Made by a program: the position numbers and the translations under genes. The notes below the pieces were generated by a model. It worked only from the letters and a program-made list of their open reading frames with translations. It ran no database searches and was not told where the DNA came from. Of a stretch of 64,000 bases of DNA, positions 1 through 9,975 are shown in pieces; the stretch's first letter is position 1, and each line of letters starts with the position of its first letter. The stretch covers positions 1-64,000 of the forward strand of contig SVGP01000016.1 in NCBI GenBank assembly GCA_015056255.1. The letters run 5' to 3'. The stretch is from Clostridiales bacterium (lineage in GTDB: Bacteria; Bacillota; Clostridia; Christensenellales; Aristaeellaceae).

Positions 1-800
<800 letters not shown>

Positions 801-822
801 TCAACTCCTTTTGCTTCGTAAC

Positions 823-1665
823 TTATGCACCCGCAACAATTTCGGTAATCTCCTGCGTGATGGCCGCCTGACGCGCGCGGTTGAACTTAAGAGACAAATC
901 CGCGATCATGTCTTCGGCGTTGGACGTAGCAGAATCCATGGCGGTTCTGCGAGCGGCCTGCTCGGCGGCGCGGCTTTCGCACAGCGCGCCATAGAGCACG
1001 CCGCCCATATATTCGGGCACGATTGCATCAAATACCTCTACGCTTCCACCTTCGTAGAGAATTTCGCTCTTTTTCGCCTCTTCCCCGTCGTCCTCATATT
1101 GAAGCGGCAAAAGCGCCTTCATGTCCGGAGTCTGGGAAAGCACGGAAACGAAATTGGTGTACGCTACGGAAACGGAACAGTATTCGCCGCTTTTGAATGC
1201 CTTTGCAATATTCTTGGCAATGGTGAAGCAATCGCCCACCTGAACAGCCTCGGCTACAGGATATGCGTCCGAAACGATGTCGGCTTTTCTGGCTCTGAAA
1301 AAGTCCAGCGCTTTTTTACCAATGGGCAAAACCACTGAATCCGACTTTGCCATTTCCGCCATAACCATCTTAAGAACGTTCGAGTTGTATCCGCCGGCAA
1401 GGCCTCTGTCGCCCGCGATGACGACAAACAGCGTTTTGCCGGTCTTGGGCGCATTCAGATACGGCGAATCAAAATCCGTGTTGGTTTTGATGATATCGTG
1501 AATCACGCTTAAAAGAATTTTGAAATAAGGGCGGGCGGAGTCAACCTGCGCCTGCGCGCGGCGAAGCTTGGAAGCAGCGACCATTTCCATGGCCTTGGTG
1601 ATCTGCTTGGTGCTTTCCATGCTTCGGATTCGGTTTTTGATCTCCTTTGTGGAAACGCCAGCCAT
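823..1665 (-). CDS. atpG: ATP synthase F1 subunit gamma
   Basis: Central rotor shaft of F1, which couples c-ring rotation to conformational change in the beta subunits. The 280-residue product has the usual length. It opens with the conserved helix KNRIRSMESTKQITKAMEMV and closes with the matching C-terminal helix (FNRARQAAITQEITEIV), the two long coiled-coil helices that fill the alpha3beta3 core. An AGGGAGGGA ribosome binding site precedes the ATG. The gene sits between atpA (12-base gap) and atpD, the standard order. Nothing unusual is seen. Confidence 0.98.
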   Translation of the reverse strand: MAGVSTKEIKNRIRSMESTKQITKAMEMVAASKLRRAQAQVDSARPYFKILLSVIHDIIKTNTDFDSPYLNAPKTGKTLFVVIAGDRGLAGGYNSNVLKMVMAEMAKSDSVVLPIGKKALDFFRARKADIVSDAYPVAEAVQVGDCFTIAKNIAKAFKSGEYCSVSVAYTNFVSVLSQTPDMKALLPLQYEDDGEEAKKSEILYEGGSVEVFDAIVPEYMGGVLYGALCESRAAEQAARRTAMDSATSNAEDMIADLSLKFNRARQAAITQEITEIVAGA

Positions 1666-1677
1666 GTCCCTCCCTCC

Positions 1678-3216
<1,539 letters not shown>

Positions 3217-3756
3217 TCAGAGTACGGTATTTTTGAGGGTCTTGCGAACCGCCTCCAGGCGGCCGGCAACGGTGTCCTCCACGCGCTTGCCGTCGTAATC
3301 AAGGCGGATTCCGCCAAGACAGGCAGGGTCAACCTGCTGAATCAGCTCTACGACTTTTCCCGTAATTGCGCCCAAGCGAACCTTAAGCCTCAGAGCCTGC
3401 TTTTCATCGAGCGGCTCCGCAGTCACAACTCTAACAGGAAGTATGCCGTTATCCTCGTTGTACAAATCGCGATAGGCACCGGCGCATTCGTGGAACTTAA
3501 GCACATAGCCTTTTTCCGTCAAGAGCTTTAAAAAGTTGAGCGTATAGGCGTGCAGTTTGCCTCTGAAGCTTTTATCGATAATCGAAAGCCTTTCTTCCAG
3601 CGAAAGGTTCGGCGTAGACAAAAGTCTGAGAAAATCCTTCTCCGCCTCAAACGCTTTGTCCAGCGCTTTGATTTCATCGAAAATTCTCGTGCCAAGCGCC
3701 TCATCCTTTGCAAGATCATAAAGCGCTTCTGCATATACGGCTGCCGCGCGCGTCAT
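3217..3756 (-). CDS. atpH: ATP synthase F1 subunit delta
   Basis: Delta (OSCP-type) subunit that joins the peripheral stalk to the top of F1. The 179-residue product begins with the typical ARAAAVYAEALYDLAKDE helix and ends with DPACLGGIRLDYDGKRVEDTVAGRL, the conserved C-terminal signature of the family. Its ATG overlaps the stop of atpF by 4 bases, suggesting translational coupling of the two stalk subunits. Length and order are standard. Confidence 0.97.
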   Translation of the reverse strand: MTRAAAVYAEALYDLAKDEALGTRIFDEIKALDKAFEAEKDFLRLLSTPNLSLEERLSIIDKSFRGKLHAYTLNFLKLLTEKGYVLKFHECAGAYRDLYNEDNGILPVRVVTAEPLDEKQALRLKVRLGAITGKVVELIQQVDPACLGGIRLDYDGKRVEDTVAGRLEAVRKTLKNTVL

Positions 3757-4253
3757 TTGATATCACCCAATTCGTCAATGAACTGATCGATGATTTCGGC
3801 CTTGTCCGCCTGATTCAGTTTGCGGCCGACAACCTTCTCGGCAATGGCAAGCGCCATATCGGAAATTTCGTCCTTGGCTTCGTTAACAGCCTTTTTCTTC
3901 TCAAGCTGAATATCGTCCTGCGCCTTCTGGAGAATCTGTCCGGCTTCATTCTTGGCCTTGGAAACAATTTCTTCCTCGCGCTTCTGACCGCGCGCAACGG
4001 CGTCCTTCACGATCTTGTCGCCCGTCGCTTGGGCGTCGTTCAGCTTTTTGAGATATTCTTCCTTCATCGCCATGGCTTCATCCCTGGCGGATCCGGCGTT
4101 TTCATACATGTCGTCGATTTCCTTCTGGCGGGTTTCAATCATGACCCGGACAGGCCCGATCAGATATTTTTTCGCCACCAGAAAAATAACCAGCGTGTTT
4201 AAAAGGATAAAAAGCGCCGTCCAGAAATCGATGCCGATAAAACTTTCAAACAC
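3753..4253 (-). CDS. atpF: ATP synthase Fo subunit b
   Basis: Peripheral stalk subunit b. The 166-residue product has one N-terminal membrane helix (about residues 9-28, FWTALFILLNTLVIFLVAKK). A long charged coiled coil follows, rich in Glu, Lys and Ala, for the dimeric stator. The C-terminal part ends in a segment expected to contact delta. It overlaps atpH by 4 bases and lies 44 bases after the second atpE copy. One copy of b is seen and no b' gene, so a b homodimer is expected. Confidence 0.97.
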   Translation of the reverse strand: MFESFIGIDFWTALFILLNTLVIFLVAKKYLIGPVRVMIETRQKEIDDMYENAGSARDEAMAMKEEYLKKLNDAQATGDKIVKDAVARGQKREEEIVSKAKNEAGQILQKAQDDIQLEKKKAVNEAKDEISDMALAIAEKVVGRKLNQADKAEIIDQFIDELGDIK

Positions 4254-4297
4254 TTTGTTCTCTCCTCTCGATGATGCGTTAAGGAACGAAAAAATCC

Positions 4298-4540
<243 letters not shown>

Positions 4541-4572
4541 TCAAACCCTCCAACGTAAATAATCTAAATTTC

Positions 4573-4848
<276 letters not shown>

Positions 4849-4858
4849 TTAAACAAAT

Positions 4859-5755
4859 TTAGTTTTCTTCCGCCTTTGCCTCCGGAGCGGGGCAGGAGCC
4901 CGCGATATAGGTCATCGTAAGAAGCGTAAATACATACGCCTGAACGAACCCGGAGAAAAGGTCGAAATAGCAGGAAAGAACCGCCGGGATACCAAAGGCC
5001 AGCACCGGAACGCCGGACAGAATTCCAAACATCTGCAGCATGCCGAATACGCCAAGCGCAAGGGACATGATGCCGAGCCAGGCGCCGATGAGCCTGTGCT
5101 TTTTCATGAGAATCCTGAAAAGCAGAAGCGCGCCCAGGGCGATCAGAACGATGCACACTGCAATGTTGCTTCTGGCAATCAGGTTCATAACGCCCGCGGA
5201 AGCAAGCGAAAACGCCATATATAAAATGGTGGTGATAACGCCGCCGCCAGCCACGTTTCCGAAGTGACGGAAAGCCATGGCAACAGGCTGTGCGATTTCG
5301 GAAATCACATTCATGGGCGTCATGATGACGATGGGCTCGGTAAAGCCCTTGAGCCACGACTTTACGCCGTTGTACTTGATGTTGTTTCGCCAGATGATGA
5401 CGGAAACCAGCACCGACCACGCGAGCGTACAGCTTAAATCAGCTGTGACGGAACGAAGAAAGCCTGTAAGGCCGATGAACGTCCCGCAGATGGAGGACAT
5501 GAAAATCGTTCCGATGAAGGGCGCCCAATGAAGGTTGTGCTTGCCCATCGAGCCTTCCACCATGTTGTAAAGCATGTCAATCGCCTTTTCGACCATCACC
5601 TGAACGCCGTCCGGGCGCTTTTTAAGCCTCTTTCCAAGCTTTACGCATGCAAGGCACAAAATGATGGTTACAACCAGCGAAGAAACCGTCGTCTGGGTAA
5701 TGGGAATACCGAAAATCTTAAAATACACAAATGCGCCGGCAATATTCATTTCCAT
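4859..5755 (-). CDS. atpB: ATP synthase Fo subunit a, enlarged
   Basis: Stator channel subunit of Fo, 298 residues. The essential arginine is Arg163 in the AFRHFGNVAGG motif. The last conserved helix (FSGFVQAYVFTLLTMTYI) carries Gln272. In E. coli the equivalent residues (Arg210 and Gln252) are 42 apart; here they are 109 apart. The extra stretch of about 65 residues (roughly 185-250) is hydrophobic and could add two membrane helices (IAVCIVLIALGALLLFRI and the segment around AWLGIMSLALGVFGML). The reading frame is intact, so this is not a frameshift. It sits 46 bases upstream of the first atpE. Identity is certain; the role of the insert is unknown. Confidence 0.95.
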   Translation of the reverse strand: MEMNIAGAFVYFKIFGIPITQTTVSSLVVTIILCLACVKLGKRLKKRPDGVQVMVEKAIDMLYNMVEGSMGKHNLHWAPFIGTIFMSSICGTFIGLTGFLRSVTADLSCTLAWSVLVSVIIWRNNIKYNGVKSWLKGFTEPIVIMTPMNVISEIAQPVAMAFRHFGNVAGGGVITTILYMAFSLASAGVMNLIARSNIAVCIVLIALGALLLFRILMKKHRLIGAWLGIMSLALGVFGMLQMFGILSGVPVLAFGIPAVLSCYFDLFSGFVQAYVFTLLTMTYIAGSCPAPEAKAEEN

Positions 5756-5764
5756 ATTCGTATC

Positions 5765-6160
5765 TCACCCGACCTTCTTTTTGAAAAATTCCCGGATGTA
5801 AATCACGGGCTGGATAAATACAAGCGGAAGCGCGCAGGCAATGGGATTGCCAATCTTCGTAATCGCCAGCACGCACAAAACAAGGAAAATCACCGCATAG
5901 CGCGCAATGTACGAAAAATGCATCAGCGATTTTCCGCCGGTTACGTCGTTTTTGACTGCCTTATCCGAAGCCGCCACCGCGTTTAACGCCATAATATAGA
6001 AATTGAGAATCGTGAGCACTCCGCCGACCACGCCGCCGACAAGCACCGTCCAGTCAAATTCTCCGACAATGGCAAAAACAACAATCATCACGCCCACGAG
6101 GAGCATTTCACCGATGGCGATATGCATGGTTTCGCGTTTAACAAATCTTTTGCCGTCCAT
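5765..6160 (-). CDS. atpI: ATP synthase subunit I-like membrane protein
   Basis: Predicted AtpI-family protein, 131 residues with four hydrophobic segments. AtpI proteins help assemble the c ring in several bacteria, including Na+-type enzymes. Sequence similarity is only moderate and the call rests mainly on size, topology and position between the atpZ-like gene and atpB. The stop is 9 bases before the atpB start, so the two are co-translated or nearly so. The C-terminus is basic (REFFKKKVG). Confidence 0.8.
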   Translation of the reverse strand: MDGKRFVKRETMHIAIGEMLLVGVMIVVFAIVGEFDWTVLVGGVVGGVLTILNFYIMALNAVAASDKAVKNDVTGGKSLMHFSYIARYAVIFLVLCVLAITKIGNPIACALPLVFIQPVIYIREFFKKKVG

Positions 6161-6175
6161 CTCTTCCCTCCCCGC

Positions 6176-6442
6176 TCAATCGTGATCATTGAAGGAAACG
6201 CCCGCTTTGCCTTGCTTTTCCTCTTTTCGCTTTGATCTGTCCAGACGCTCCATTATCTTTAATGAAGCTCTGAGCCCATCAAAAGCAGTAATCATGCCAA
6301 TTATGCAAAACAGAATCACGCACCATGGGCCGAGTGAAAATTTATTTTTCAGCCAGATCCCCAGCCATATAAATCCCGCCAGCGGTACCGCTACGCCCAT
6401 GCCAAGCTGTGTAAGCCACACAAGCATGTTCAGTTCCTTCAT
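6176..6442 (-). CDS. AtpZ/AtpI-type small membrane protein, first gene of the ATP synthase operon
   Basis: 88-residue protein with a two-helix hairpin (about residues 7-31 and 39-60) and a charged, Lys-rich C-terminal tail. The pattern WLTQLGMGVAVPLAGFIWLG resembles the AtpZ family (ATPase gene 1), small proteins encoded at the head of many Firmicutes atp operons and linked to Mg2+ or Ca2+ handling and assembly. A GAGGT ribosome binding site and a promoter lie directly upstream, so this is the operon's first gene. Whether it is better called AtpZ or a second AtpI cannot be settled by eye. Confidence 0.75.
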   Translation of the reverse strand: MKELNMLVWLTQLGMGVAVPLAGFIWLGIWLKNKFSLGPWCVILFCIIGMITAFDGLRASLKIMERLDRSKRKEEKQGKAGVSFNDHD

Positions 6443-6462
6443 ATTAATACCTCAATTCTTGC

Positions 6463-6492
6463 ACCATACCATTTTACTATAGTTTGTGTCAA
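6463..6492 (-). promoter_or_regulatory. Promoter of the ATP synthase operon
   Basis: On the minus strand TTGACA (6487-6492) is followed after 18 bases by TATGGT (6463-6468), about 20 bases before the first gene. The -35 box is perfect and the -10 box matches 4 of 6. Confidence 0.65.
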
Positions 6493-6534
6493 ATAGCAAG
6501 CGCATTGACCGTTATTTTCGTGTCATTCGACTAA

Positions 6535-6563
6535 TTTTCATTAAAGAAAAAAAGGTGTATAAT
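6535..6563 (+). promoter_or_regulatory. Candidate promoter of the SH3-repeat protein gene
   Basis: TTTTCA (6535-6540) and a perfect TATAAT (6558-6563) are 17 bases apart. This leaves a leader of about 120 bases, which is A-rich and contains no obvious structure. Confidence 0.5.
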
Positions 6564-6692
6564 AAAAAAGCGCACATCCGCGTCACCGTTTTAAAAAAGG
6601 GCCGGAAAAATTCTCATAATATTTTTACTTTGCAAACTTTTTCCATTTTTCATGCGTCTAAAAAGAAACGATCAATCCTGGAGGTGTCATTT

Positions 6693-7631
6693 ATGAAAAA
6701 GTTTTTGTGCCTGCTTCTTGCGCTTTGCGCGGTCTTCTCTCTGACCGCCTCAGCCGAGGTTCCCCCGCCCACCATCTACGCAAAGGTCACGCCCGCGCCA
6801 ACCGACAATTTTTATACGCCGGCCACCATCAACGTCTATCAGCTGCCCGGCGAATATCGGCCCGTAATCGGAACACTTTCCTCGGGCGAACAGATCATCG
6901 TCGTCTTTGAAGGCTCCACCTGGCATAAGGTGAGAACGCTTTCCAGCAAAGTGGTCGGTTGGGTGCGCGATATGGACATCACCTTTACCACCCGCGGCTA
7001 TTCCGCCGCAAACCTGGGCTGCACGCTTCCCTCCGCCGCCCTCGTTCAGTCCTCCGACGGCTTCGCTTCTCTTCGCTGGGGTCCCGCCACGTATTACGAT
7101 GAAATGGATAAGCTGCCAAACGGCAGATACGTATGGAGATACGAAAACGAGGACGGCTGGACGCGCGTGCTTCTTGAAGACGGCAGATGCGGCTATGTGC
7201 ATTCAAGTCTCCTTAAGAACACCAAGCTTCTGACAACCTGGCCCAGCGGCCTTCACGCCTATGTGCAGGTGACCGGCGATTACGCCATCTTCAGAAAAAG
7301 CGCCAACTATTCTTCCGCATCGCTTGGCAGCTATAAATCAGGAACCGTGCTTGAAATCATCGGTCAACAGGGGTCGTTCTATCAATTCGTTAACCCTGCA
7401 AACGGAACAAGCGCCTATATCTCCTATGACATCGTAAGCCCCGAATGCCTGAACGAAACCGTATCCCAGTCTTCCGTTTATTATGATCATCCTCTGATGT
7501 ACGCATGCGACGTGATCACAAGCATTCCCGCCGGAACCAAATTAAAGGTCATGGCGACCGACGGCTATGTAAGCTATGTGAAATACGCAACCGGCGAAGG
7601 CTATGTATATGATTATACCCTGAAATATTGA
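6693..7631 (+). CDS. Secreted bacterial SH3-repeat protein
   Basis: 312-residue exported protein. A signal peptide (MKKFLCLLLALCAVFSLTASAEV) is followed by a short Pro-rich stretch and about four SH3b-like repeats. Each has the turn pattern of a varied residue cluster plus W-x-K/R-V or Y-V/I (for example EGSTWHKVRT, VVGWVRD, EDGWTRVLL, RCGYVHSSLL). The start at 6693 is chosen over longer in-frame options because it directly follows GGAGGTG and begins the signal peptide. Extracellular SH3b domains usually bind cell-wall peptides. No catalytic domain is present, so it is probably a wall-binding or structural protein. It stands alone, divergent from the atp operon. Confidence 0.85.
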   Translation: MKKFLCLLLALCAVFSLTASAEVPPPTIYAKVTPAPTDNFYTPATINVYQLPGEYRPVIGTLSSGEQIIVVFEGSTWHKVRTLSSKVVGWVRDMDITFTTRGYSAANLGCTLPSAALVQSSDGFASLRWGPATYYDEMDKLPNGRYVWRYENEDGWTRVLLEDGRCGYVHSSLLKNTKLLTTWPSGLHAYVQVTGDYAIFRKSANYSSASLGSYKSGTVLEIIGQQGSFYQFVNPANGTSAYISYDIVSPECLNETVSQSSVYYDHPLMYACDVITSIPAGTKLKVMATDGYVSYVKYATGEGYVYDYTLKY

Positions 7632-7662
7632 TAAAATTGAATACCGAAAGCACAGCAAATTG

Positions 7663-7733
7663 AGACGGGAAACCCGTCCCCTGCAGCGGAAACGCAACTG
7701 TTTCTTCCTGTAGGGGGCGGGTTTCCCGTCCCG
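7663..7733. repeat. Paired-hairpin intergenic repeat (family A)
   Basis: GACGGGAAACCCGTCCC and GGGCGGGTTTCCCGTCCC flank a short spacer, with inner arms CCCTGCAG and CTGTAGGG. Each half is itself a hairpin and the two halves are inverted relative to each other. It lies between the convergent ends of the SH3 protein and M18 peptidase genes and could act as a two-way terminator. Confidence 0.75.
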
Positions 7734-7765
7734 AAAATATTCGGTTTATAGAAAGTATGATCCGC

Positions 7766-9067
7766 TTATCCGATATCGTACTGACCGTCAGTCACGCACT
7801 TAAGGTCTGCATTGTAAAACGCTCTGGCACAATTGATCATATGGCCTACATCTTCTGTGCCTGCTGTTTCGTAGGAGGAATGCATGGCGAGCTGTGCAAG
7901 GCCGATATCGACGGTGTTCAAGGAGAAATGGCTGTTGGAGATGTTGCCCAGCGTTCCGCCGCCCAGCATGTCGCTTCGGTTCGCAAAGAACTGATACGGA
8001 ACATTCGCTTTGTCCAGAATGGCTCTCAACATCGCCTTGGACGCGCCGTCGGAGGTGTATTTCTGGTTGGCGCTTTCCTTGATCACGATGCCGCCGTTCA
8101 TCTGAACGTTGTTGGTGGCGTCGGAGAATTCGGGGTGATTAGGATGCATGGCGTGGGCGTTGTCGCAGGAGAGCATCATGCTGGAGGCTGCGGCGCGCAT
8201 AAACGCCTCTTCATCCAGATTCAGCGCATAAAACGCGCGCTTGAGTACATCGGTCAGGAAAGAGGAATCCGCGCCCTGCTTGGTGGTGGAGCCGACTTCT
8301 TCATTGTCAAACACCGCGCAAACCGGCATGCCGTTTACGGGCTTTGCGTCCACAAAGCCCATCATGGTTGCATATGCGCACTCAAGATCGTCCAGTCTTC
8401 CTGCGGAAACGAATTCGCCGTTTGCGCCCCATACAGAGGGCGCGACGCGGGAATACAGGAAAAGATCGCTGCCGAGCACGTCCTTTTCCTCTGCGCCCAC
8501 AGCCTCGGCAATCTGCTTTCTGAACGCGCCTTTTGATCTCATGTCGCCGTACAGAGGCATAAGATCGGTCTGCGCGTTGAACTTGTAGCCGTCGTTGACC
8601 GTGCGGTTCATGTGAATGGCGACGTTCGGAATGACGAGCATGTCCTTATCGATGTTCACAAGGCGGGTTTCAATGCCCTTTTCGCCCTTTACAAGCACGC
8701 GGCCCGCAACGGACAGGGGGCGATCCAGCCAGGTGGAGAAAATCATGCCGCCGTAGCGCTCTGTGTTGAGCTGAACATACTTGCCTCTGACTTCAAGCTC
8801 CGCGTTTTCCTTGATTTTGAAAACAGGCGAATCGGAGTGGCTTGCGCAGATGCGGATGGAATCAAGGCTTCCTTCGGGCACGGTAAAAGCGATTACGCTT
8901 GAAAGATTGCGCGTAACGTAGTATTTGCCGCCCTTTTGAAGTTCCCACTTTGCGCTTTCGCGCAGGCGGGTAAAGCCGTTCTCATCCAAAATTTTCGTCA
9001 AGTTCTCAATCGCGTGAAAGGCGCTCGGGGACGCCTTTAAAAAGTCCATTAAACCCTTAACAGCCAT
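7766..9067 (-). CDS. M18 family aminopeptidase
   Basis: Cytosolic zinc aminopeptidase of the M18 (aspartyl aminopeptidase-like) family, 433 residues, the usual length. Metal-ligand and active-site motifs are readable in order: ASHSDSPVFK near the N-terminus, RLDDLECAYA and FDNEEVGS in the middle, and a C-terminal SCDNAHAMHPNHPEF segment. It presumably trims N-terminal residues from intracellular peptides. Its start overlaps the stop of the upstream TraX-like gene (TAATG), so it is co-translated with the GH3-TraX operon. The metabolic link to the glycosidase is not obvious. Confidence 0.93.
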   Translation of the reverse strand: MAVKGLMDFLKASPSAFHAIENLTKILDENGFTRLRESAKWELQKGGKYYVTRNLSSVIAFTVPEGSLDSIRICASHSDSPVFKIKENAELEVRGKYVQLNTERYGGMIFSTWLDRPLSVAGRVLVKGEKGIETRLVNIDKDMLVIPNVAIHMNRTVNDGYKFNAQTDLMPLYGDMRSKGAFRKQIAEAVGAEEKDVLGSDLFLYSRVAPSVWGANGEFVSAGRLDDLECAYATMMGFVDAKPVNGMPVCAVFDNEEVGSTTKQGADSSFLTDVLKRAFYALNLDEEAFMRAAASSMMLSCDNAHAMHPNHPEFSDATNNVQMNGGIVIKESANQKYTSDGASKAMLRAILDKANVPYQFFANRSDMLGGGTLGNISNSHFSLNTVDIGLAQLAMHSSYETAGTEDVGHMINCARAFYNADLKCVTDGQYDIG

Positions 9068-9975
9068 TACGGAATCATCCTTTCCAGATATTCAATGGGG
9101 GCCGGATATTTGACAAGAAGATAAATCAGCACAAGATGCGCCGGGTAAAACGCGTAAAACGCCCACTTGGGCAGGCGCACGCGTCTTTTTTTAATGGGCA
9201 GATAAACAAGCGGCAGCGACAAAACGGCATACAATTGCAGATTGGAGCTCGTCACGCCGCGCGTGAAGAATTTAGGCATGCCCCAATACCACATGAAAAG
9301 AAATACCGCCGCAAACGACACAAAGGGCCTGTCCAAAAACGCATAGAACAGGCAGATGAGCAATACGCCCTTGATACCGTAGTCGAACTTGCCCTGAAAC
9401 ACCCATGCCAGCAGCGCAAATATGATCAGAAGCCACGGCGATTTAGCGCGAACCGCGCCCAATATGCACGCGCCGGCTGCGAGGGTGAAGAAGATATTGC
9501 CCTTGTTTGCGTAGAAGAAATCATAAACGAGATCGAGCCTGTAAAAATTGCTTGCCCAGTCGAACGCGCCCATCCTCACATGCCCCATCGCGGTCATGTA
9601 CAGAGGATGCACCAAAATGCCCACAATCGCCAGACGGAAGGCATATTTCCAAACGTTTCTCGAATATGCCGCGCCGACCGCTATGCCATAGGCAAAAAGC
9701 GGCATGGCAATTCTGCCAATGATGCGCATTAAATTTCCGGGCGGGAACAAAAACGCCCACTCGCCTGCCTGGCGTATATACAGAAGATTGTGAAACGCGC
9801 CCTCTGAAAACAGCATCTTGCCCGCGTGATCCGAAAGCATGCAGATGCAAGCGATGATCTTTAAAAGATTGGTGTCGTTATTAAGCCTCAGCGTTCGCGG
9901 ATCTTTGGGGCAGGAATATACCTGCCCCAAACGATGTTTCGCCTTTAAAAGCGCAACGCGGATTCTGTTTTTCAT
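9067..9975 (-). CDS. TraX family membrane protein
   Basis: 302-residue integral membrane protein with about eight hydrophobic segments. LLKIIACICMLSDHAGKM and IGRIAMPLFAYGIAVG match the TraX family, named after the F-pilin N-acetylase and widespread as chromosomal homologues of unknown acyl-transfer function. The N-terminus is about 35 residues longer than the usual family start. It contains an 11-base-arm DNA palindrome at 9904-9931, which suggests the extension arose by repeat insertion. The start overlaps the GH3 stop (ATGA) and the stop overlaps the M18 start (TAATG). No conjugation genes are nearby, so a pilin role is unlikely; surface polymer acylation is one guess. Confidence 0.83.
   Translation of the reverse strand: MKNRIRVALLKAKHRLGQVYSCPKDPRTLRLNNDTNLLKIIACICMLSDHAGKMLFSEGAFHNLLYIRQAGEWAFLFPPGNLMRIIGRIAMPLFAYGIAVGAAYSRNVWKYAFRLAIVGILVHPLYMTAMGHVRMGAFDWASNFYRLDLVYDFFYANKGNIFFTLAAGACILGAVRAKSPWLLIIFALLAWVFQGKFDYGIKGVLLICLFYAFLDRPFVSFAAVFLFMWYWGMPKFFTRGVTSSNLQLYAVLSLPLVYLPIKKRRVRLPKWAFYAFYPAHLVLIYLLVKYPAPIEYLERMIP
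9904..9931. repeat. Palindrome inside the TraX reading frame
   Basis: TTTGGGGCAGG (9904-9914) and CCTGCCCCAAA (9921-9931) are perfect 11-base inverted arms around AATATA. It encodes residues in the extra N-terminal segment of the TraX-like protein without breaking the frame. Confidence 0.8.

Noticed and set aside
6486-6692. Longer N-terminus for the SH3-repeat protein
   Set aside because: The upstream codons are A-rich and precede both the ribosome binding site and the signal peptide, so the start at 6693 is preferred.
9067-9975. TraX as a sign of a conjugative element
   Set aside because: No relaxase, coupling protein or pilus genes are nearby, and chromosomal TraX homologues are common; the gene is embedded in a metabolic operon.
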